From assembly GCA_046262735.1 (NCBI GenBank), contig JBHEMD010000013.1, positions 1 to 27,550 of the forward strand: a stretch of 27,550 nt of DNA. Direction: 5' to 3'. Below are positions 7,391 through 16,038 of the stretch, one piece after another. Source of the DNA: AV17 sp046262735. GTDB taxonomy: Bacteria; Verrucomicrobiota; Verrucomicrobiia; Chthoniobacterales; UBA10450. The notes beneath the pieces were generated by a model. It searched no databases and was not told the DNA's origin. It saw nothing but the letters and a program-made list of their open reading frames with translations. Position 1 is the stretch's first letter. The number at the start of each line of letters is the position of its first letter. Position numbers and translations under genes: made by a program.

Positions 7391-8206
7391 GTGAACATGC
7401 TCATTATCTTCGCAGTCGCCGGGAGTTGTATTCTGGCTGAGCGATTATGGCCGGCGATGGATCTGCCACGCGTCAACGCCTGGTGGGGCCGCGTCATCCT
7501 GATCAATTCCGTCCAGCTTGGAATCATTGTGCTGGCGGGGCAAACTTGGAACCGCTGGCTCAACCACATGTCGATCTTTCACCTGAAAGACCACTGCAGT
7601 GACTGGTCGTCGGCGTTGATCATTTATGTTTTCTCCACCTTTGTCTATTACTGGTGGCATCGTTACCGGCACGAATCGCAGTTTCTCTGGCGCGCCCTCC
7701 ATCAGATCCATCATTCTGCGCGACGCTTGGAAATCGTGACCAGCTTTTACAAACATCCGATCGAAATCTGGATCAATTCAGTGCTCAGCAGTCTCATCGT
7801 CTACCCATTGTTTGGCGCCAGCGTCCAAGCCGCCGCCTATTACACGCTCCTGATCGCGCTCGGAGAATTCTTCTATCACTGGAACATCAAAACTCCGGCG
7901 TGGCTGGGTTTCATCTTTCAACGACCTGAATCGCATCGCGTCCATCATCAGTTTCGTCATCACACGAATAATTTCGCTGACCTGCCGATTTGGGACATGC
8001 TCTTCGGCACGTTCAAGAATCCAAAAACGTTCCGTGGCCGCTGCGGCTACGAAAGCTGGCGCGAAGATCGCTTCGAAGACATGCTGGTCTTTCGCGATCT
8101 CCACGCGCCCGGTGCGGAGAAGCTTCAACCGTTGCATTTCCTGCCCACCTGCATCGGCTGTTCAAAACGCTGGGCATGCACAGCCGCCCGGCAAACAACC
8201 GGCTAA
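7391..8206 (+). CDS. Fatty acid hydroxylase / sterol desaturase superfamily membrane protein
   Basis: This 271-residue integral membrane enzyme has the di-iron histidine boxes of the superfamily: HRYRH (His90, His94), HQIHH (His104, His107, His108) and HRVHH (His182, His185, His186) followed by HHTNN. Members hydroxylate or desaturate lipids using O2; the substrate cannot be read from the sequence. The hydrophobic segments before and between the boxes fit the usual four-helix topology. The start is GTG at 7391, with an ATG at 7397 as an alternative. The last 25 or so residues, including Cys254, Cys257 and Cys263, look unlike the family and may be a lineage-specific tail. The DUF2339 gene follows after 6 bp. 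Confidence 0.88.
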   Translation: MNMLIIFAVAGSCILAERLWPAMDLPRVNAWWGRVILINSVQLGIIVLAGQTWNRWLNHMSIFHLKDHCSDWSSALIIYVFSTFVYYWWHRYRHESQFLWRALHQIHHSARRLEIVTSFYKHPIEIWINSVLSSLIVYPLFGASVQAAAYYTLLIALGEFFYHWNIKTPAWLGFIFQRPESHRVHHQFRHHTNNFADLPIWDMLFGTFKNPKTFRGRCGYESWREDRFEDMLVFRDLHAPGAEKLQPLHFLPTCIGCSKRWACTAARQTTG

Positions 8207-8212
8207 ACGACC

Positions 8213-11194
8213 ATGGAAATTTTGATCCTCCTGTTGTTCGGTCTACTGGTTACCGTGGTGATGCTGCCGTTCGTGGCGCTCGCGAAAGCGAACGCCGCCA
8301 AACGCGCGATCGACGATTTGGCAGGGCGAGTGTCGTCGGTTGAAAATGAGGTGCGCACGCTGGGGCCGCGCGCGGTTGCACCAATGGAAACGCAACGGGC
8401 CGCCGAGCAGCCTGTCGCAGCGGCAGCAGTTCCGCCACCGTTGCCCGTGACAATGCCTGTTTCACCGCCGCCACCAGAGAAGCGCGCGGAACCAACGCCG
8501 ATGCGGCAAATGCCGGCTCTAGCTGCGCGCGCGAAGCCGGCCATCACTCCCAAGCCCTCGATCGACTGGGAGCAATTCATGGGCGCGAAACTTTTCGCCT
8601 GGATTGGCGGGCTCGCGCTTTTCCTCGGGGTCGCGTTCTTTGTTAAGTACTCGTTTGAGCACAATCTGATCCCGCCGGAGCTGCGCGTGGCGATCGGCTT
8701 TGTCATCGGCGTGGTGCTGCTCCTCGGCGGCGTCTTGTTGAAGCGAAAAGAAAACGCCGTCACCGCGCAAACTCTCTGCGCCACCGGCATTCTCGTGCTC
8801 TATGCGGTGACGTTCGCTTCACGAGCTTACTATCACTTCGCGTTCTTCGGTCTCGTTCAAACGTTTTCGCTGATGGCGCTCATCACCGCGGTCGCGTTTC
8901 TCCTCGCGGTGCGGCTGAACGCGATGCTTGTGGCCGTGCTTGGGATCGCCGGCGGCTTTCTTACGCCGGTATTGCTCTCGACCGGGCAAGATAATCCGCT
9001 TGGTCTTTTTGGTTACATCGCGCTGCTCGATATCGGACTGCTCGCGGTCGCGCAACGGCAACGCTGGAATGTCCTCGCGATCCTCGGCGCAATTGGAACC
9101 GTCCTGATTCAATCCGCCTGGGTCGCGACGTTCTTCGTGCCCGAAAAATATTTTGCCGGCAACAAAGTGCTGATTGCGATGGCGGTATTCGCCGGGTTTG
9201 AAGCGCTTTTCCTGGCCGCGAACGGATGGGCGAAACGGACCGGTCGACTCAATCGCGAGCTCCTCGCCGCCGCGGTCGCGTTCACCACTGTCGCAATGCT
9301 GTTCGCGTTTTACCTGCTTTCTATCCACACGATCGCGCAACGGCCGGCGCTTCTCTTCGGCTACCTGTTCATTGTCGATCTTGGCCTGCTCGCGTTGATA
9401 TTTCTTGAACGTCAGCTCGCGCTGCTTGGAGGACTCGGCGGGTTCGCCGCATTCATTTTGCTCGCGGCCTGGACCAGCCACGAGCTGACAACGCCCCATC
9501 TTTACATCGCGTTGGCGTTTTACTTCGGGTTTGCGCTCCTTCACACCGCGATGCCCGTGGCGCTGCAGCGTGGGCGCGCGGTCGCGCTGCCGTGGTGGAG
9601 TCACATCTTCCCAGCGTTAGCGTTGTTGTTGGTGTTGATGCCGATTTTCCAACTGACGCCGCTTTCGATCGCGGTCTGGCCATTCGTTCTGATTGTCGAT
9701 CTTCTGGCCATCGTTCTTGCGTTAGCGAGCGCGTCGCTGCTGCCCATCGTCGCCGTCCTCGTGCTGACGCTCGCGGCGCTGGGCGCTTTCATCGCGCGAA
9801 TTCCAGATGAGCTCACCGGATTACCGACTGCGCTGTTCCTGCTCGGCGGATTCGCAATTTTATTTCTGGTGGCGCCAGGTTGGGCTTCGCGTCGGCTAAC
9901 TACTTCTCACCCGAGCGCGCGCACGCCAAATCTTTTCGGCGATATCAGCGATCCCGCGAACCTTTCCATCCAACTCCCGGCGCTTTCAGCAACACTGCCG
10001 TTTCTGTTGCTCATCATGGTGACGCTGCGATTGCCGCTGGCCAATCCTTCCGCGGTTTTCGCGCTCGGGTTGTTGCTCGTGATTCTGCTGCTCGGGATGA
10101 GCATCATCTTTTCGCTCGACTTGTTGCCGGCGATCGGCCTGGTCTCGGTTCTCGCGCTCGAACATGCGTGGCATCTTCAGCATTTCAATCCGGCCCGCGC
10201 CACGTTGCCGTTGCTTTGGTATCTCGGTTTTTATGCGGTGTTCAGCGTGTTTCCGTTCCTTTTTCGCCGGAAACTCGCCGCAAAATCGGCGCCGTGGGTC
10301 ACAGCCGCGCTGGCCGGCCCGTTGCATTTTTATCTGATTTATCAGCTTATCCGCGCCGCATACCCGGGCGCATATCTCGGTTTGGTGCCATCCGCTTTTG
10401 CGCTGCCGTCGCTGCTCGGGCTGTCGATCGTTTTAAAACGCACGCCCCTCACCAGCCCTTCGCGGGATGCGCAAGTCGCGCTGTTTGGCGGCGCCGCGCT
10501 GTTTTTTATCACGCTGATCTTTCCGATCACGTTTGATCGACAATGGATCACGCTGGGCTGGGCCCTGGAGGGCGCGGCACTTTGCTGGCTGTTTCGTCGC
10601 GTGCCGCATCCGGGGTTGCGCATCGCTGGAGTTATTTTGCTCTGCGTCGTGTTCGTCCGCCTCGCGCTCAATCCGGCGGTGCTCAGTTATCATCCGCGCG
10701 CAGCCGTTCCGATTTCGAACTGGTACCTTTACACTTACGGGGTCGCGACGGTTTGCCTGCTCAGCGCCGCGCGTCTGCTCGCGCCGGCACGGAATCTCGT
10801 GCTCGGGTGGAACGCGCCGCCGCTTCTTTACGCAATCGGCGCCCTGCTCGCGTTTCTGCTCGTCAACATCGAGATCGCCGATTACTTCACCGCGCCCGGC
10901 GCAGCCACGCTGACGTTTCAGTTCTCCGGAAATTTCGCGCGCGACATGAGCTACAGCATCGCGTGGGCATTGTTCGCGCTTCTCCTGCTCATCATCGGGA
11001 TGCGCAAGCAAAGCGCATCCGTCCGTTACGCGAGCCTCGCGTTGCTCGGAGTCACGGTCTTGAAGCTTTTCCTGCACGATCTTTCCCAGCTCGAGCAATT
11101 GTATCGCATCGGTGCGTTCGTCATCGTCGCCGTAATCGCGATTCTGGCCTCATTCCTTTACCAGCGTTTTCTCGCCGCGGCGGTGAAACAATGA
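8213..11194 (+). CDS. DUF2339 polytopic membrane protein
   Basis: The 993-residue protein starts with a short membrane anchor (MEILILLLFGLLVTVVMLPF). A heptad-like stretch (about 28-50) and a Pro/Ala-rich linker (about 60-115) follow. The DUF2339 signature is SIDWEQFMGAKLFAWIGGLALFLGVAFFVKYSFEHNLIPPELRVAIG (residues about 117-162). The remainder is an almost continuous series of hydrophobic helices, probably more than twenty, ending ALLGVTVLKLFLHDLSQLEQLYRIGAF, also typical of the family. The function is unknown; large transporter-like or envelope-remodelling proteins are possibilities. It sits 6 bp after the hydroxylase gene and 12 bp before the hydrolase gene, suggesting one transcript of three membrane or lipid-linked proteins. 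Confidence 0.88.
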   Translation: MEILILLLFGLLVTVVMLPFVALAKANAAKRAIDDLAGRVSSVENEVRTLGPRAVAPMETQRAAEQPVAAAAVPPPLPVTMPVSPPPPEKRAEPTPMRQMPALAARAKPAITPKPSIDWEQFMGAKLFAWIGGLALFLGVAFFVKYSFEHNLIPPELRVAIGFVIGVVLLLGGVLLKRKENAVTAQTLCATGILVLYAVTFASRAYYHFAFFGLVQTFSLMALITAVAFLLAVRLNAMLVAVLGIAGGFLTPVLLSTGQDNPLGLFGYIALLDIGLLAVAQRQRWNVLAILGAIGTVLIQSAWVATFFVPEKYFAGNKVLIAMAVFAGFEALFLAANGWAKRTGRLNRELLAAAVAFTTVAMLFAFYLLSIHTIAQRPALLFGYLFIVDLGLLALIFLERQLALLGGLGGFAAFILLAAWTSHELTTPHLYIALAFYFGFALLHTAMPVALQRGRAVALPWWSHIFPALALLLVLMPIFQLTPLSIAVWPFVLIVDLLAIVLALASASLLPIVAVLVLTLAALGAFIARIPDELTGLPTALFLLGGFAILFLVAPGWASRRLTTSHPSARTPNLFGDISDPANLSIQLPALSATLPFLLLIMVTLRLPLANPSAVFALGLLLVILLLGMSIIFSLDLLPAIGLVSVLALEHAWHLQHFNPARATLPLLWYLGFYAVFSVFPFLFRRKLAAKSAPWVTAALAGPLHFYLIYQLIRAAYPGAYLGLVPSAFALPSLLGLSIVLKRTPLTSPSRDAQVALFGGAALFFITLIFPITFDRQWITLGWALEGAALCWLFRRVPHPGLRIAGVILLCVVFVRLALNPAVLSYHPRAAVPISNWYLYTYGVATVCLLSAARLLAPARNLVLGWNAPPLLYAIGALLAFLLVNIEIADYFTAPGAATLTFQFSGNFARDMSYSIAWALFALLLLIIGMRKQSASVRYASLALLGVTVLKLFLHDLSQLEQLYRIGAFVIVAVIAILASFLYQRFLAAAVKQ

Positions 11195-11206
11195 GCCGAT
11201 ATCGCC

Positions 11207-12130
11207 ATGAGGAAACGGACGTCGCCCGCAACCAAACGCGTAGGCCTTCTGCTTGCGCTCGCAGGGTTCGCGTTGGTTTTTTTTGGGGGATTGCCTGATC
11301 ATTTGATTCTTTTTCCGAGCCGGAATCCGATTGATCCGCGCGGCGCGGTGCGGCGGATGGTGCCGTTCGAGAACGGCGAATTGGAATTGTGGACGGCTAA
11401 GTCGCGGGTCGCGCGGAAAGATGGGCAGGCGGAGGTTTACGTTTTGCGCTTCTACGGGAATGCGGACCGCGCGGAGTGGTGGGTCGCGGCGGAAGCGGAC
11501 ATGTGGAATGAACGGGCAATCGAAATCTGGGGAATGAATTATCCGGGGTTTGGCGGGAGCAGTGGGCCGGCGAAACTTGCGCGGGTTGGACCGGCAGCGG
11601 TGGCGGCGTTCGACGCGCTTGAGCGTTACGCGCGAGAAAATGCTGTAGAGTCCGCTGTCCCGAGCGGATCATCGTCCTCGAGTTCTGCGCTGAGGACAGC
11701 GCACGCTACAGCCCCAATCGTTTTGTTTGGGGCGAGTCTCGGGACGACCGCGGCGTTACACGTGGCGGCAAATCGATCTGTCGCCGGAGTGATCCTGCAT
11801 AATCCGCCGGCGATTCGGCAAATGATCCTGCGCCAGTTCGGCTGGTGGAACCTCTGGCTGCTCGCGGGCCCACTTGCGCTGCAAATTCCAAAAGAGCTCG
11901 ACAGTATTGCGAACGCGAAAGCGGGTCGCGCGCCTGCAATTTTTCTATTGTCGGAAAAAGATGAAGTGGTCCTGCCGCGCTATCATCGGCTGGTAGTCAA
12001 TGCTTATGCGGGTGAAAAGCGCGTGATTGCACTGCGGGGCGCCCATCATAACGATCCAATCGAAGGCGCGGCTTTGGCGGATTTGTACAATGCGCTCGAT
12101 TGGCTGCTGCCAGGAAAAAATCCACGGTAG
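11207..12130 (+). CDS. Membrane-anchored alpha/beta hydrolase carrying a repeat-encoded insert
   Basis: The protein has 307 residues. An N-terminal anchor (about 11-28) precedes an alpha/beta-hydrolase fold. The nucleophile elbow GASLGT places the catalytic Ser at 177, LLSEKDEVVLP supplies Asp252, and ALRGAHHND supplies His280 or His281. IEIWGMNYPGFGGSSGP is the usual strand and oxyanion region of the BEM46/ABHD-type group. The substrate is unknown. Residues about 147-168 (AVESAVPSGSSSSSSALRTA and on) are low complexity, unlike the rest. They are encoded by the palindromic element at 11642-11712, which has entered the loop just before the nucleophile strand while keeping the frame. Confidence 0.85.
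   Translation: MRKRTSPATKRVGLLLALAGFALVFFGGLPDHLILFPSRNPIDPRGAVRRMVPFENGELELWTAKSRVARKDGQAEVYVLRFYGNADRAEWWVAAEADMWNERAIEIWGMNYPGFGGSSGPAKLARVGPAAVAAFDALERYARENAVESAVPSGSSSSSSALRTAHATAPIVLFGASLGTTAALHVAANRSVAGVILHNPPAIRQMILRQFGWWNLWLLAGPLALQIPKELDSIANAKAGRAPAIFLLSEKDEVVLPRYHRLVVNAYAGEKRVIALRGAHHNDPIEGAALADLYNALDWLLPGKNPR
11642..11712. repeat. REP-like palindromic element inside the hydrolase gene
   Basis: The outer arms are GCTGTAG (11642-11648) and CTACAGC (11706-11712). Inside are TCCGCT/AGCGGA (11651-11656 and 11663-11668) and GTCCTC/GAGGAC (11674-11679 and 11692-11697). The TGTAG...CTACA borders match the intergenic elements at 906-941 and 22740-22788. The frame of the host gene stays open across the element. 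Confidence 0.7.
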
Positions 12131-12142
12131 CACAATCGGTTG

Positions 12143-12235
12143 GGGGCGTCCGCGCTGTCGGCGCCCTGATATTTGGGACACGACGGCGCGTATCCCTCCA
12201 GATATGACAACCGGAGCGGTTGCCCTACAACTTTG
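12143..12235. repeat. REP-like palindrome cluster between hydrolase and secreted protein genes
   Basis: This intergenic stretch holds several short dyads, the clearest being CAACCG-GAG-CGGTTG (12208-12222), followed by CCCTACAA, the complement of the TTGTAGGG border seen in this type of element. GGGCG...CGCCC-like half-matches precede it. I see no gene in 12131-12308 apart from this element and one AAGATCGACA word at 12246-12255. Confidence 0.45.
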
Positions 12236-12308
12236 AAGCGCCGATAAGATCGACAATCACTTGCCGCACCGGCTAGAATGATCTTCAACACAGTCACTGG
12301 AGGTCATC

Positions 12309-12800
12309 ATGAGAACACGATACTTGTCAGCTGCGATTTTCATTTTCCTGTCGGGGGCGCTCCTCTCGCTGGCGAACGATTTCAATGAACATTTTCTCGC
12401 CGCCGGTTGTACGGGCAAAAACTTGCGCATCGTCGACACGGCCAACGGACCGGCGGTTGAATTGCCCACCAGCCGTATCGGAAGCGTCGTCCTGTATTGC
12501 AACGTCGACTCTGAAGACACCAATTTTTTTAATTGGCTTCAGCTCATTGCCGAAGATACCGGGGCAGGCGGCTCGGTGATGGCGACATTGTATCAGCAGG
12601 ATTTGGTGGGCGGAGCGCCGGTCGCGCTCGGTTCAGTCACAACCACCGATCAAGCGGGCGTTCAAGTCGCTTCCAAATTCGTAAGTGGGTTCGAACTCAA
12701 CGAGTACAGCTATCATTACTACATGACGATCACGCTCAACCGGACGGCCACTGGCGGAACGTTGCGAGCATATGCCGCCAGCATCATGGACGTGCTCTAG
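12309..12800 (+). CDS. Small secreted protein of unknown function
   Basis: I do not recognise a family. The 163-residue product begins with a clear signal peptide (MRTRYLSAAIFIFLSGALLSLA, cleavage probably near NDF). The mature part of about 140 residues is rich in beta-prone and polar stretches. It has two Cys (in AAGCTGKN and VLYCNVD) that could form one disulfide. GGAGG at 12300-12304 supports the ATG at 12309. The gene stands alone: a repeat-bearing gap precedes it, and the M28 peptidase gene converges on it 28 bp downstream. Confidence 0.8.
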   Translation: MRTRYLSAAIFIFLSGALLSLANDFNEHFLAAGCTGKNLRIVDTANGPAVELPTSRIGSVVLYCNVDSEDTNFFNWLQLIAEDTGAGGSVMATLYQQDLVGGAPVALGSVTTTDQAGVQVASKFVSGFELNEYSYHYYMTITLNRTATGGTLRAYAASIMDVL

Positions 12801-12828
12801 AAGCGTAATTGGCTAACGCGAATCTCCA

Positions 12829-13821
12829 TTACCGGACAAGCTCGACAATCACCTTTTCCATTCCGCTCACGACGAGAGCGAAGCGGTCGTAATCGAGTTT
12901 GTCGGGCGTGTCGGTGGGAAGATGATAGTGCGGATAACGAAACGGCGCGGTGTCGGTAATCATGATCGCTGGATAGCGGTGTTGCCAGAACGACCATTGA
13001 TCGGACCAGCTCACGCCGGGAATGAACGCGGGCAAAGCGGCGCCTTCGCTTGGAATTTTTTTCTGCGCGCGAAAGATCGACATTGCGCGCCGCAGCAAGG
13101 CGCGCGAGCGCGTGTTCGCGACGAACCCGATGAAGTTGCCGGTCTTCGGATAGAACGCGCCGAGTCCAGGCGCGGGATACGTTTGGGTACCCGGCGCGTC
13201 GGAATAATACCCGATCGTCTCGAGACTGATCATGGCGGCAATATGATCGCCACGCTGCTTGCACCGGCTCGCATAAACCGAGCTGCCCATTTGCGACGAG
13301 AGAAAATACGGCGGCTCTTCGTTGACGAACGCGACAAAGCGCAGGCCTGAAGATGTCGATCTTCCGGCGAACCGACGCGCAAGCGCGAGCAGCGCCGCGA
13401 CGCCGCTTCCGTTGTCATTCGCGCCGGGACAACCAAAGACCGAATCATAATGTGCGCCGATGACGACAATGGCGGGAGAATTCCCGCGGACTTCCGCTTC
13501 AATGTTGTGACACGCTCGGCCGTGGAGTTCGTAGCTGTCGCGGCGCGGGTGCAGTGCCGCGCGCGTAAACGATTGCTCGATGAAATCGGCGGCGGCATTG
13601 AGCTGCGGATAACGCGCCATGTTTCGCTCGCCGATCTCGCCGGCGAGCTTCTGCACATCCGCGCGAAGTTCTTCGCGCAACGCGATCTCCTCCGCCGACA
13701 ACGGCGCCGCGGTCGCAACATTTTTTCCCGGCATTCGGATCATGCACCACCAGGTTGCGGCAGTCATTGCTGCTAGCGCAATCAGAACCGGCAGCAACGC
13801 AAAGACAAACCGTCGGAACAC
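12829..13821 (-). CDS. M28 family zinc peptidase, membrane-anchored or secreted
   Basis: The 330-residue protein has an N-terminal hydrophobic segment (about 5-25), followed by an M28 aminopeptidase domain. Visible metal and catalytic residues are GAHYDSV (His124, Asp126), GANDNGSG (bridging Asp136), FVNEEPP (Glu168/Glu169), SLETIGYY (Glu201 in the usual Asp/Glu position) and PHYHLPTDTPDKLD (His300). The set is complete, so it is probably active outside the cytoplasm on peptides. It begins 12 bp after the ABC permease stop and may be the last gene of the tetR-hlyD-ABC operon, though its role there is unclear. Confidence 0.9.
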   Translation of the reverse strand: MFRRFVFALLPVLIALAAMTAATWWCMIRMPGKNVATAAPLSAEEIALREELRADVQKLAGEIGERNMARYPQLNAAADFIEQSFTRAALHPRRDSYELHGRACHNIEAEVRGNSPAIVVIGAHYDSVFGCPGANDNGSGVAALLALARRFAGRSTSSGLRFVAFVNEEPPYFLSSQMGSSVYASRCKQRGDHIAAMISLETIGYYSDAPGTQTYPAPGLGAFYPKTGNFIGFVANTRSRALLRRAMSIFRAQKKIPSEGAALPAFIPGVSWSDQWSFWQHRYPAIMITDTAPFRYPHYHLPTDTPDKLDYDRFALVVSGMEKVIVELVR

Positions 13822-13833
13822 ACTATCGCCTGT

Positions 13834-15003
13834 CTAGCCGATCTTCTTACGAAAGAGCACGGCGCACAGAACGAAGAGGAAGATCGACATGACGATGAGG
13901 ATGAGCAGGTGCGGCCAGTATTCGAAGAGCATTGCGCCGCGCAAAATGATCGCGCGCATGAGCGAGATGAAATACGTCGCCGGCATAAGCGCGCCGAGCG
14001 CATAGAATATCCACGGCATCGTTTCGCGCGGGAACACGAACCCCGAGAAGAAAACGCTCGGCAACATGAAGGTCATCGACATCTGCAAGGCCTGCATCTG
14101 GTTCTCGGCCTTTGTGGCAACGAGCAGACCCAGGCTGAGCAATGCGAACACATAAACCAGCGTCGAAAACATCATTGCAAAAACGCTGCCGTGGATCGGG
14201 ACGTGAAAGAGAAAGCGCATGATCAAAAAAAGAATGATCGCCATCGTCATGCCGATGCACAGATAGGGCACGAGTTTACCCAGCATTAGGCCCCATCGAC
14301 TGAGCGGACTCACGAGCAGCGTTTCGAGTGTGCCTTTCTCCCGCTCGCGCACCACCGCCATGGCCGTGGCAAAGGTTGTTCCGATTTGCAGCACGATCCC
14401 GATCACGCCCGGGATGTAAAAATTCGGGCTGCGCATCGTCGGGTTGTAAAGCATTTGCGGCCGAATATCGATCGGGACATTGCGCCGGCCGGTTTCGCGC
14501 AACAATTGTTGCACCGATTGAGTGAGAGCGACGCCCAGCGCGGTGTTCAACGCCTGCAGCGCGGTCGTCGAGTTCGAGCCGTCGACCAGCAACTGCACCT
14601 GCGCGGGCTGGCCGTTGCGGAGTTGCATCGTGAACTTCGGCGGAATCTGGAGGCCAGCGTAAGCGCGTCCACTGCGAATCGCGCTCGACATCGCATCGAT
14701 GCTTTGCACTTCGCCGACGACGCGGAAGGTCTCGGTATTGACGAAACGATCGATGAACTGCCGGCTCTCGACCGTCCGGTCTTCATTGAACACGACCAGC
14801 GCCATGTGTTTGACATCGGTGTCGAGCGCGTAACCAAAGGCGACCATCTCGACTAACGGCGGGAAAAACATGAAGAACAACGTCATCGGATCGCGCCAAA
14901 CGATGATGAACTCCTTGAACAGGATCGCGCCAAGACCTCGGAAAGGGGCCCGTTTTTTCATCGGATCCCGCCATCTCTCGTGGTCATCCCGAATCGGTTT
15001 CAT
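13834..15003 (-). CDS. ABC-2 type transporter permease
   Basis: The 389-residue permease has a first membrane helix at about 38-58 (DPMTLFFMFFPPLVEMVAFGYAL). A large extracytoplasmic loop runs over about 60-205, and a five- to six-helix bundle follows. It contains the ABC-2 signature region VREREKGTLETLLVSPLSRWGLMLGKLVPY. This is the YbhS/YhhJ-like arrangement. Its ATG (15001-15003) directly abuts the ATPase stop codon, so the two are coupled. Only one permease gene is present, so the transporter is probably a homodimer. Together with the ATPase and the HlyD-like protein it should form an exporter for drugs or other small hydrophobic molecules (inferred). Confidence 0.92.
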   Translation of the reverse strand: MKPIRDDHERWRDPMKKRAPFRGLGAILFKEFIIVWRDPMTLFFMFFPPLVEMVAFGYALDTDVKHMALVVFNEDRTVESRQFIDRFVNTETFRVVGEVQSIDAMSSAIRSGRAYAGLQIPPKFTMQLRNGQPAQVQLLVDGSNSTTALQALNTALGVALTQSVQQLLRETGRRNVPIDIRPQMLYNPTMRSPNFYIPGVIGIVLQIGTTFATAMAVVREREKGTLETLLVSPLSRWGLMLGKLVPYLCIGMTMAIILFLIMRFLFHVPIHGSVFAMMFSTLVYVFALLSLGLLVATKAENQMQALQMSMTFMLPSVFFSGFVFPRETMPWIFYALGALMPATYFISLMRAIILRGAMLFEYWPHLLILIVMSIFLFVLCAVLFRKKIG

Positions 15004-15963
15004 CTAAGCCGCTTTCTTTTCCTCGCCCGCATACTTCGCGCTCAGAGTGACAAAAACATCCTCGAGCGACGGGCCGATCTCGTGGATGTCGGCGTGGTTG
15101 ATGCCGACGTTGCGCAATTTTTCATCGATGTCGTCGCGGCGGACGCTTTGATCGACAAGCAAGTGCATCGACTGGCCAAACACAGTCGCGCTGCGCACGC
15201 CGGGCATGTTGCGCATGGCGTGCAGCGCGGTCGTAACGTGGTCGCAAGTGATGTCGAGGCGTCGTGTTCCCGGCAGGTTTACCTCCGGCATTTGTTTCAA
15301 TTCATCAGGTTCGCCGCACACGATCAGCTTCGACATGTAAATGTAACCGACATGATCGCACCGCTCGGCTTCATCCATGTAATGCGTCGTGACGAAGAGC
15401 GTCATTCCTTCAGCCGCGAACCCGAAGAGCAAGTCCCACAATTCGCGGCGCGCAACCGGGTCGATGCCGGCGGTTGGTTCATCGAGAAACAACACCGTCG
15501 GCCGATGCATGAGCGAGCAAGCCATGGCGAGGCGTTGTCGCCAACCGCCGGAGAGTAACCCGGCGCGCTGATTAAGGTAGGGACCAAGATGCGTGATCGC
15601 GACCATCTCGTCGCGCCGCTGAGTTAACGCGCGACCGCTCAGGCCATAAAGTTTGCCGGCGAAGATGAGGTTCTCATCGACGGTCAATTCGTCGTAGAGG
15701 GAAAATTTTTGCGACATGTACCCGATCATGTCTTTGATCGATTCAGTATCGCCCACCACGTCGTGGCCGCCGATGCGCGCAGTGCCGTCGCTCGGCTCGA
15801 GAATGCCGCAGAGCATTCGGATAACGGTCGATTTGCCGGAGCCGTTTGGCCCAAGAAACCCGAAGATGGATCCTTTGCCGACCGAAAAGCAGACGTGATC
15901 GACTGCGGTGAAAGTGCCGAAACGCTTTGTCAATCCCTCGCACTCGATCATTGCTTCAGACAT
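15004..15963 (-). CDS. ABC transporter ATP-binding protein
   Basis: This 319-residue ATPase has all nucleotide-binding motifs: Walker A GPNGSGKST (38-46), Q-loop YMSQKFSLYDELTVDENL, signature LSGGWRQRLAM (137-147), Walker B VLFLDEPTAGIDP (157-169) and H-loop TTHYMDEAERCDH. The C-terminal 90 residues (LPGTRRLDITCDHVTTALHAM... to SLEDVFVTLS) are the extension common to ABC-2 exporter ATPases. It is a single nucleotide-binding unit, unlike E. coli YbhF, which carries two. A 75-bp gap with a strong hairpin separates it from the upstream hlyD-like gene. Confidence 0.94.
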   Translation of the reverse strand: MSEAMIECEGLTKRFGTFTAVDHVCFSVGKGSIFGFLGPNGSGKSTVIRMLCGILEPSDGTARIGGHDVVGDTESIKDMIGYMSQKFSLYDELTVDENLIFAGKLYGLSGRALTQRRDEMVAITHLGPYLNQRAGLLSGGWRQRLAMACSLMHRPTVLFLDEPTAGIDPVARRELWDLLFGFAAEGMTLFVTTHYMDEAERCDHVGYIYMSKLIVCGEPDELKQMPEVNLPGTRRLDITCDHVTTALHAMRNMPGVRSATVFGQSMHLLVDQSVRRDDIDEKLRNVGINHADIHEIGPSLEDVFVTLSAKYAGEEKKAA

Positions 15964-15975
15964 ATGAAAGGAATC

Positions 15976-16035
15976 AGGAAAGCAGGAATGCAGGAAGCAG
16001 AAGCCAAAAACAATTTCCTCTTTTCCTGCTTTCCT
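15976..16035. repeat. Long inverted repeat between hlyD-like and ABC ATPase genes
   Basis: AGGAAAGCAGGAA (15976-15988) is the exact reverse complement of TTCCTGCTTTCCT (16023-16035): 13-bp arms with a 34-nt spacer. The left side also contains GCAGGAA-like direct repeats. It lies inside the operon, just upstream of the ATPase start. It could be an mRNA-processing or attenuation hairpin, or a dispersed repeat; there is no T-run for an intrinsic terminator on the minus strand. Confidence 0.6.
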
Positions 16036-16038
16036 TAT

